Below, piece by piece: positions 1 through 5,351 of a stretch of 10,796 bases of DNA. Location of the stretch: positions 1 through 10,796 of the forward strand of contig DASYAN010000260.1 in assembly GCA_036501345.1 (NCBI GenBank). Direction: 5' to 3'. Source of the DNA: DASYAN01 sp036501345 (lineage in GTDB: Bacteria > Chloroflexota > Ktedonobacteria > Ktedonobacterales > Ktedonobacteraceae). Under the pieces are notes generated by a model. That model saw only the letters and a program-made list of their open reading frames with translations, was not told where the DNA came from and did no database searches. Made by a program: the position numbers and the translations under genes. Numbering within the stretch: the first letter of the stretch is position 1; every line of letters starts with the position of its first letter.

Positions 1-242
1 TTTACACTTTTGCGGGTCAAGCATAGCATACTTACGTCATTCTGGCTAGCTGACTGTCAGAAGGTACCAACTCATAAGTATGTTTGATAGCAGAAATAAA
101 GAATATTAGTACATTTGACAATCTTTATTCTTTGCCGAGAATAACCTTTAATCGGTTATGCAAGTTGGCAGTTATGAGATACCAACTGACGTTGGTACCT
201 AGCTTCTTCTTTTTACTATCGGCTTCAGTGGTCTTAAATATA
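1..242. other. Left-edge intergenic stretch without a recognised gene
   Basis: No frame on either strand resembles a protein family. GGTACCAAC at 63-71 has its complement at 191-199, and a shorter hairpin (TACCAAC, loop TGAC, GTTGGTA) lies at 180-197. These could be remnants of another small element or simple regulatory hairpins. No direct repeats flank them. Confidence 0.4.
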
Positions 243-285
243 AGGGTCTCCTGCCAGCTGGTTCATTTGACTGGCACGAGACCCT
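243..285 (-). terminator. Probable terminator of the broken kinase gene
   Basis: AGGGTCTC (243-250) pairs with GAGACCCT (278-285) and TGCCAG (252-257) with CTGGCA (271-276). This makes a 14-pair stem with one C/C mismatch and a 13-base loop. It lies about 45 bases past the kinase stop at 328. On the minus strand it is followed by TTATATTTAA, only moderately T-rich. The hairpin is seen; its role is inferred. Confidence 0.5.
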
Positions 286-327
286 CATACTATGAGTGGG
301 ACTCTATTGTGGCTTCCTTTTGGCTAA

Positions 328-469
328 TTATGGTCCTATGGCTTCTTCTATGCCACTGTCTTCAGGCAGAAGTTTTACACTACTGTTTGATAGCTTCTGC
401 AAGGGCAGAGTAAAATAAAATGTACTGCCTTGCCCCGGATTGCTTCTGACCCAGATACGTCCACCGTGG
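328..469 (-). pseudogene. Severed 3' tail of the histidine kinase
   Basis: Reading the minus strand from the left edge of the inserted element gives HGGRIWVRSNPGQGSTFYF, then TLPL and a variable tail ending IEEAIGP and TAA at 328-330. This is the standard C-terminus of a HisKA/HATPase sensor kinase, normally found directly after the GLGLGLYI box. It is in the same frame as the kinase because element plus duplication total 126 bases (42 codons). Joining the sides through one copy of CTTA gives HEIVTYHGGRIWV, a normal kinase sequence. The fragment has no start or ribosome binding site of its own and is not expected to be translated. Confidence 0.88.
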
Positions 470-473
470 TAAG

Positions 474-595
474 TCGACGACCATAAATAACTCCGACGTT
501 TATGCTCGCAGCCGAATCGTGTAGTTCCAGGCCGGGTGAAACGTATCTCCCTGGATATTGATGGTCATATGTCGGAGTTATTTATGGTTGTGCAC
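474..595 (-). mobile_element. Miniature inverted-repeat element (MITE-like) inserted in the kinase gene
   Basis: The element is bounded by inverted repeats with a perfect 17-base core, CCATAAATAACTCCGAC at 481-497 and its complement at 571-587. With the outer bases the ends match over about 25 positions with three mismatches (GTCGACGA against GTGCACAA outside the core). TAAG occurs directly at both edges (470-473 and 596-599). Because a G is shared, the duplication may be read as 3 or 4 bases and the element as 123 or 122 bp. Excision with one copy restores the kinase frame exactly, which proves an insertion. It is too short to encode a transposase, so it would be moved in trans by a full-length relative. 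The strand is chosen from a short frame inside it. Confidence 0.88.
500..568 (-). pseudogene. 22-codon remnant inside the element, resembling a transposase C-terminus
   Basis: Between the inverted repeats the minus strand reads 22 codons from an ATG to TAA, ending FHPAWNYTIRLRA. From memory, a WNYTI motif close to the C-terminus is typical of ISAzo13-type (Rhodopirellula-type) transposases. That would make the element an internally deleted insertion sequence that kept its right end and the last codons of its transposase. The reading frame and motif are seen; the family is recalled and unverified. It is not a functional gene. Confidence 0.4.
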
Positions 596-3225
596 TAAGT
601 GACAATTTCATGCGAGATATAGAGACCCAATCCTAGGCCCTCTTGTTTCTTATGATTCTCCTTGTCCGCTTGATAGAAGCGATTGAAGATATGTACTTGA
701 TCTTCCTCAGAAATGCCTGGCCCATGGTCTTGTACTGAAATGATTACCACGTCCTCAGGGTTCTGGCTATCCTGCTTGACTTGTACTACAATCGGTTTAT
801 CGGCTGGCGAATACTTGAGAGCGTTTGTGATCAAATTAATGAGTACTTGTTCGATTCGATCTTCATCCCATATACCAAGAATAGTCTCCGCCTCGCTCTG
901 CAAGACTATATTGTTTTGTTGTTCACCCTGAGCAGATTGTGCAATCGTGTGTCGTACCAGCTCAACTATGTTCACATCTTCGTTCTTCTGTAATTCAAAT
1001 ACTTGCGCTCGGATACGGGCAATCTCTACCATCTCCTTGATGAGCTTGCTCATCCGACTTGTCTGACGAGTGATCCTGTCAAGTATGGCGACTTCCCAGT
1101 CAATGTGTTGCTCTTGTTCCGTATTATTCTCCAGTGCCTTTTTCTGTTTCTTGATGGTTTTCTGTAAGAGCTGTGCGCTGCTCTGAATGGCTGTCAATGG
1201 ATTCCGCAACTCATGTGATGTCAGTGCCAAGAACTCGTCTTTGAGGTTGCCTAATGCCTCCAACTCTTTGTGCGCCTGTACTTGTTTTGTTATATCGACT
1301 GCTGAAACCAGCATAAAATGGACCTTCTGTGGCTCCTCAGTATCTAGAAGAGGTGTGAGTGTATAATCCCAGATAATCTTCGGCCCTCCAGGACACTCGT
1401 ATGGCAATTCTGCAATACGAGCCTCTGTTCGGTTCTGCAGCGCTGTCTGCCAGAGATCGATAGTCTGCTCCTTGGATGGGATCAAGGTTAGTTCCTGCCA
1501 GTTGCGACCGATCAGTTCATCCTGCTGCAGATGATGCATCGAGGCCACGCTCTCAAGGTAGCTGGTGTTCCCCATAATCAAATTGCCTGTCTGTGTATCA
1601 AATAAAGCCAGTGCTGCCATAGGCAAGGTGTTAAAAATCAGTTTTAGCCGTTCGTGCTCGCTCTCTACTTCTTGCAAGCGTTTCTCTGTCTCATCCATAG
1701 CGTAAATCACTACCCCATCTATCTTGCCATCGGCACTATGTGATGGCACTGCAGTATACGTGAAATACGCTTGGGCATCTTCTCCACTCGAATCCTGCTC
1801 TGGAAAATAAGTCGGCTCTCTGCGTATGCTTTGTACTATGTCCAAGCGGTAGGTGTCTCTCGCTAGATCTACAATCTCCGCTCCGGCTCCCCAGAAGAGA
1901 TCAGCTATCTCATCCAAGGGATGTCCCTGTACTGGCCGATTTTCTATCAAGCGTGCATAGCGTGGATTATATGCTTCTACAATCAGCCTTGGCCCTCGCA
2001 GTACCAGGATATAGAATGGTGCCAGTTCAACCATCTCCGCCAGCCGACCACGCTCGTTTTCGAGTACTCTGGTAAGTTCTTGCAACTCGTTGGTGCGGGC
2101 ACGCAATTCGTCGTTGGTTGTTTCTAGCTCTTCGTTGGTGGCTTGTAGCTCTTCATTGTTTGTCTCTAGCTCTTCGTTGGTGGCTTGTAGCTCTTCATTT
2201 GTGGTTTCAAATTCCTCAATGCTGGCTTGCAATTCTTCGTGTGTCAGTACCAATTCTTCGTTGGCAACTTGTAATCCTTCGTTAGTATCCGTCAATTCCT
2301 TATTTACTTCGGTCAGGCGATTGTTCGTGGTTCCCAACTCTTTCATCAATTGAGCCTGTTCTGTCTGTACCGTCTCCAATTGTCGTCGTATTTGTACCTG
2401 CTGTGTCACATCGGTGACGCTGACGATTGCTAGATCCGGCAGTCCTGCTTCAACCTGCACCAGTGCCAGAGACAAGCTCACATAGCGTCCGTTTCCACCC
2501 ATTATTGGTTCAAGCTCAACTTCCGTCAGATTGATCGGATCGCGCTCACGAAAGACGGTATCGATAGCTGTGCGTGTCTGATGATAGGGAACACCTCGTA
2601 CTGCATGCAAAAAGTCTTGATCAGTTCCTATTTCTCGCAAGCCTAAGAGCCGCCGCGCCGATCCATTGGCTGTCACCATTCGATAGGAGCGATCAATTAC
2701 CACTATGCCAATGGGTAGAAAGCGCATCAGCACTTCATTAAAGCGCCGGATTTGACTGATTTCAAGCGAGGACGTTGGTGTTTCCTGCTCCGCATCTGGC
2801 TTGCTTATAGTCCTGCTTTGACGCTTCATATGAAGTCCTTCCAGACGAGGCGTATTGATATCCGAGAAAGACTGTCGGCGTGCTAGGGGAAGTGCATTCC
2901 CAATACAGCGATACACCTTCCATTGTTTATTGATTAGTTCATAAAATGCTTGCACAGGTCGTACCGTTTCGGCCTTCCCTAGAAACAGGTACCCATTGGG
3001 ATACAACGAAAAGGCAAAGTGATTCAGGACGGTGTCTTGCAACTCTGGTGTGAAATAAATCAACACATTCCGACAAAGTACTAGGTCCATGCGTGGAAAA
3101 GGAGCACTTCGGCTTAAATCCTGCTGTCCAAAAATTACCATCTGTCGCAATGTTTTGGAGATACAATAGCCATGATCGATGTACTCAAAGAAACGGTCTT
3201 GATACTCACTGGGTACACCCTTCAA
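595..3225 (-). CDS. Central fragment: C-terminal CheR, three PAS domains, coiled coil, HisKA and truncated HATPase
   Basis: This 876-codon open frame has no credible start of its own; it can begin only at a TTG that is an internal Leu codon of the parent gene. It carries the end of CheR (CRNVLIYF at 51-58, up to about 105), a PAS domain (165-275), a coiled coil rich in ATNEELE and TTNEELQ units (280-395), PAS (398-515), PAS (525-650), HisKA (H671 in SHELRNP) and the ATP-binding domain through the G2 box GLGLGLYI (863-870). The frame then stops at a TAG formed where the mobile element joins the gene. The missing last 47 residues hold the final strands of the Bergerat fold, so kinase activity is unlikely. 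This is part of the pseudogene, listed separately because it is a long open frame. Confidence 0.7.
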   Translation of the reverse strand: MKGVPSEYQDRFFEYIDHGYCISKTLRQMVIFGQQDLSRSAPFPRMDLVLCRNVLIYFTPELQDTVLNHFAFSLYPNGYLFLGKAETVRPVQAFYELINKQWKVYRCIGNALPLARRQSFSDINTPRLEGLHMKRQSRTISKPDAEQETPTSSLEISQIRRFNEVLMRFLPIGIVVIDRSYRMVTANGSARRLLGLREIGTDQDFLHAVRGVPYHQTRTAIDTVFRERDPINLTEVELEPIMGGNGRYVSLSLALVQVEAGLPDLAIVSVTDVTQQVQIRRQLETVQTEQAQLMKELGTTNNRLTEVNKELTDTNEGLQVANEELVLTHEELQASIEEFETTNEELQATNEELETNNEELQATNEELETTNDELRARTNELQELTRVLENERGRLAEMVELAPFYILVLRGPRLIVEAYNPRYARLIENRPVQGHPLDEIADLFWGAGAEIVDLARDTYRLDIVQSIRREPTYFPEQDSSGEDAQAYFTYTAVPSHSADGKIDGVVIYAMDETEKRLQEVESEHERLKLIFNTLPMAALALFDTQTGNLIMGNTSYLESVASMHHLQQDELIGRNWQELTLIPSKEQTIDLWQTALQNRTEARIAELPYECPGGPKIIWDYTLTPLLDTEEPQKVHFMLVSAVDITKQVQAHKELEALGNLKDEFLALTSHELRNPLTAIQSSAQLLQKTIKKQKKALENNTEQEQHIDWEVAILDRITRQTSRMSKLIKEMVEIARIRAQVFELQKNEDVNIVELVRHTIAQSAQGEQQNNIVLQSEAETILGIWDEDRIEQVLINLITNALKYSPADKPIVVQVKQDSQNPEDVVIISVQDHGPGISEEDQVHIFNRFYQADKENHKKQEGLGLGLYISHEIVT
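2104..2205 (-). repeat. 42-bp repeats encoding coiled-coil heptads
   Basis: A 35-base stretch beginning TCTAGCTCTTCGTTGG at 2123 recurs at 2165, an offset of 42 bases or 14 codons. The protein alternates ELQATNE and ELETTNE heptads, forming the signalling helix between the first and second PAS domains. Near-identical tandem DNA could gain or lose copies by slippage in multiples of 14 residues without changing frame. Confidence 0.8.
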
Positions 3226-4319
3226 GAGGGCCTCGGAGTAAATGCCCGCCGTGCGAAATTAATGGCTGCCTCATCCAGGTCTGTTGCAAAGATCTTGATG
3301 CTCCACTCAGGCAGTTCCGCCCCCAGAAGATTGGTCAGCAACATAGCTAACGAATATGGCTCTTCTCCAGTCGCGCAGCCTGCAGTCCAGAAGCGCAACA
3401 CATGGTCACGTTCACGTGCTTGTGCGATCAGTTTCGGCAAAATTTCACTTTTGAGGTAGGCAAATGCGTCGGTGTCGCGGAAAAACTGAGTGACGTTGAT
3501 CAAAAATGCTTTGACTAGTTCCCCTACTTCTTCTGGATACATTTTCAAATACTCAGCGTAGTCTCGCATGGTTCGGTTGTGCGTTACCACCATACGTCTG
3601 CCTATACGCCTGAGAATCGTTGATGTCTTATAAGGGCGAAAATCGATGCTTGCTTGCCGACTCACCTGCTCTAGGATATCTCGCAAGACATCTTCTGCTC
3701 TCTCTTCTACCAGTGGGGTACTGGTTTTCGTGAGCAGTTCATAGAGCAATGGGCCTATCTGTTCCAGATTGAGTTCGTAATCTACTATTGTTGGAGGCAA
3801 TGATAGCGGCATAGACGGATAGCGAGCAGTCTGGGGGTTTTGTATAATAATAACTCCTCCAGCATCCTTTGCATCAATTGCTCCTAAAGATCCATCTGAC
3901 CCTGACCCGGTCAGAATAACTGCGATAAGATGTTCTCCATATGCCTCTGCTGCTGTGGATAGTAGGGTATCGACCGAAGGCCGGGGGCGTTTCAAATGAT
4001 CCTCTGGCTCCTCTATGTACACCTCTATGTGCTGATTTTGTATACTCACGTGGTGATTAGCTGGTACGACGTAAATTCGTCCTGCCTGCAGGGCGCTGTT
4101 CTTCGTTACGGCCTCAACTGGCAAAGTAGTCCGCTTCTGTAAAATCTGGTCTAGGTTGCTCGGACGTGTCGGATCGAGATGCTGAGCTAGCACAATCGGA
4201 GCCGGAAAATCTTTCGACAAAGTTCCTACCAGGATCGATAGTGCCTCTATACCTCCGGCTGACGAGCCGACGACGACAAGATCATTGTGGTTTGCATTTC
4301 TCTTTTCTTTTTCTTTCAT
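3222..4319 (-). CDS. 5' fragment: CheB methylesterase plus N-terminal half of CheR methyltransferase
   Basis: This 365-codon frame starts at the only early ATG and opens with a lysine- and glutamate-rich stretch before the CheB fold. CheB residues are GSSAGG (S20), AQH (H47) and GSGSDG (D142), so the methylesterase domain looks catalytically complete. There is no N-terminal receiver domain, unlike free-standing CheB. CheR begins near residue 200 and includes FFRD and the SAM-binding AGCATGEEPYS. The last seven residues are out of frame: after NFARR the natural continuation would be GIYSEALLKGVPSEY, which is present in the next frame. The ribosome binding site is weak, with AGGAAG about 18 bases and GCAGAG about 10 bases upstream. 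If translated alone, it would give an active-looking CheB with half a CheR. Confidence 0.75.
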   Translation of the reverse strand: MKEKEKRNANHNDLVVVGSSAGGIEALSILVGTLSKDFPAPIVLAQHLDPTRPSNLDQILQKRTTLPVEAVTKNSALQAGRIYVVPANHHVSIQNQHIEVYIEEPEDHLKRPRPSVDTLLSTAAEAYGEHLIAVILTGSGSDGSLGAIDAKDAGGVIIIQNPQTARYPSMPLSLPPTIVDYELNLEQIGPLLYELLTKTSTPLVEERAEDVLRDILEQVSRQASIDFRPYKTSTILRRIGRRMVVTHNRTMRDYAEYLKMYPEEVGELVKAFLINVTQFFRDTDAFAYLKSEILPKLIAQARERDHVLRFWTAGCATGEEPYSLAMLLTNLLGAELPEWSIKIFATDLDEAAINFARRAFTPRPS

Positions 4320-4388
4320 GACAACGGGACTCTGCTTCCTAAATAAATATAGCTGCTATAGTGCCAAGAGATAGACAGAGGAATCAAG

Positions 4389-4420
4389 ACTATACCACAC
4401 TACTATAGAACACCTGTCAA
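4389..4420 (-). promoter_or_regulatory. Candidate promoter of the broken CheB-CheR-kinase gene
   Basis: On the minus strand TTGACA (4420-4415) is followed by an extended -10, TGGTATAGT (4397-4389). The 20-base spacer is longer than usual, but an extended -10 (TGn before TATAGT) tolerates this. Initiation near 4382 would give a leader of about 60 bases before the ATG at 4319. Confidence 0.45.
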
Positions 4421-4429
4421 TCTTCTGTT

Positions 4430-4738
4430 AAGGCATTTTAGCTGAGAGAGGCTTGTGCTAAATATACACTCTGTATCAAGAGAGGAAACAAATAACACGT
4501 TCTCTGCTGAAAATGCATGGCTAACCCAACAACGAAAATGCAACAAATTTTCAATAGCCATAGTATATACGATACAGATAAACAAAATGTATCGTAGTTT
4601 CTGGCTCTGGCTCTGTCTTTGTAGTTTTTTTCTTTGATCAATGGAAGCGAGTCCTGGCTACTACCTAATGCGCTCCGGTAAGAGGATCCTTCATCGAAAT
4701 TTAGGCTCTTTTTCCTACCCTTCTCAGCCTTCTCAATG
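4430..4738. other. AT-rich intergenic stretch with an inverted repeat
   Basis: No convincing gene is seen. TACGATAC at 4568-4575 and GTATCGTA at 4589-4596 form a perfect 8-base inverted repeat with a 13-base gap, and a GTATATAC palindrome overlaps its left side (4563-4570). A short CTGGCT repeat follows near 4600. The repeat could be a regulator site for the flanking genes; nothing else supports this. Confidence 0.35.
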
Positions 4739-4749
4739 TATACTATAAA
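4721..4749 (+). promoter_or_regulatory. Weak candidate promoter for the 89-residue gene
   Basis: TTCTCA (4721-4726) and TATAAA (4744-4749) are 17 bases apart, about 65 bases upstream of the ATG at 4815. TATACT overlaps the -10 region. The -35 match is poor (four of six), so this is tentative. Confidence 0.3.
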
Positions 4750-4814
4750 GGTAGTTCTATTGGAAACTGCATTTGTGTTTGGACGGATGTTCAAGTTGGA
4801 AAGGGAAAGGGAAG

Positions 4815-5084
4815 ATGCAAGAACGCAGTGAAGTTGCTTTGCTCAAGGCTCGAATTGCGGCTGAAACACAGGCGGCTTATCAGGGTATGCATGGTTTGGC
4901 TAACGGAGTTCTCAGACATCGTTTTATCGCAGCGCACATGCAGCGTATGGAGAGACGCTATGATCAACTTGAGCGCCTTGTTGGCAGCAGTGGAGCAACA
5001 CACTATTTCATTGAGGTTATGGATCAAAACGTGCCTCAGACGTCTTCACTGCCATTATTTGAAGAAACTCAAAAGCCCGACTGA
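4815..5084 (+). CDS. Small alpha-helical protein of unknown function
   Basis: The start MQERSEVALLK (89 codons) is chosen because the purine-rich AAGGGAAAGGGAAG directly precedes it; an upstream ATG at 4773 lacks a comparable site. I do not recognise the family. Residues 1-60 are rich in Ala, Arg, Leu, Glu and Gln and should be mostly helical (QAAYQGMHGLANGVLRHRFI, then MQRMERRYDQLERLV); the C-terminus is short and acidic. No signal peptide, membrane segment or metal-binding motif is seen, so it is probably cytoplasmic. It lies between two oppositely oriented CheB-CheR sensor genes and on the same strand as the right-hand one, 268 bases ahead of that gene's start. That spacing and a separate promoter at 5181 argue against one tight operon. 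A helical partner of the sensors is possible but unproven. Confidence 0.6.
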   Translation: MQERSEVALLKARIAAETQAAYQGMHGLANGVLRHRFIAAHMQRMERRYDQLERLVGSSGATHYFIEVMDQNVPQTSSLPLFEETQKPD

Positions 5085-5134
5085 AGGAAGCTGCCAGACT
5101 TTTTGTATTTTCTCGTTGCTATTGTGTAATGGCA

Positions 5135-5170
5135 GTGAACATATACATTCACACATTTTGTATTTCTTTT
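5135..5170 (+). terminator. Weak candidate terminator after the 89-residue gene
   Basis: GTGAA (5135-5139) pairs with TTCAC (5148-5152), followed by a T-rich run (ATTTTGTATTTCTTTT). The stem has only five pairs, so this may be chance. Confidence 0.25.
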
Positions 5171-5180
5171 TCTTCGAGAA

Positions 5181-5210
5181 TTGACTCCATGCAGATAAAG
5201 AAAGTATACT
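5181..5210 (+). promoter_or_regulatory. Promoter of the second CheB-CheR-PAS gene
   Basis: TTGACT (5181-5186) and TATACT (5205-5210) with an 18-base spacer give a good sigma-70-type promoter, with a start expected near 5217 and a leader of about 135 bases. An inverted repeat, ATACTC (5206-5211) and GAGTAT (5215-5220), overlaps the -10 and start site and could be an operator. Confidence 0.6.
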
Positions 5211-5351
5211 CTATGAGTATCATGGAATTTATCATGTGAGATAGGCTCTTCCTGTGTAAAAGGTGGAGATGACGAGTAGATGATCTCTAAGGGCTGATGA
5301 CCTAGCTCTCAGATGGTTTCTTCTTGCGAGATGGATTGGAGGTGCTCTGCT

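Larger units (their letters stand above)
328..4319 (-). pseudogene. CheB-CheR-PAS-histidine kinase fusion, disrupted by a small mobile element and a frameshift
   Basis: Rebuilt from three pieces, this gene encodes 1288 residues. The order is CheB methylesterase (about 13-195; catalytic triad S20, H47, D142), CheR SAM-dependent methyltransferase (about 200-470; FFRD, AGCATGEEPYS, CRNVLIYF), PAS (about 530-640), coiled coil (about 645-760), two more PAS domains (about 763-880 and 890-1015), HisKA with SHELRNP (phospho-acceptor H1036), and HATPase with NLITNALKYSP, DHGPG and GLGLGLYI. By family knowledge such fusions couple receptor-type glutamate methylation and demethylation to a sensor kinase in the cytoplasm. 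Two lesions are seen: a missing G near 3245-3247, and an insertion at 470-599 that puts a stop codon at 595-597. Everything else is in frame, so the damage looks recent. The frameshift could be a sequencing error; the insertion could not. No receiver-domain partner is seen beside it. Confidence 0.9.

Noticed and set aside
84..413. A 109-codon plus-strand frame with a hydrophobic middle
   Set aside because: It overlaps the severed kinase tail on the opposite strand, crosses the terminator hairpin, has no ribosome binding site and resembles no family.
2090..2353. A Ser-rich plus-strand frame with regular repeats
   Set aside because: It is the reverse reading of the coiled-coil repeats; the regularity comes from the heptad codons on the other strand.
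3222..3250. Programmed ribosomal frameshift joining the two CheR halves
   Set aside because: No slippery heptamer or downstream structure is seen; a simple missing G in a G run explains it, and the same gene carries a second clear lesion.
4438..4794. A 118-codon minus-strand frame in the intergenic gap
   Set aside because: No ribosome binding site, AT-rich random-looking composition, no family, and it would overlap the likely promoter of the 89-residue gene.
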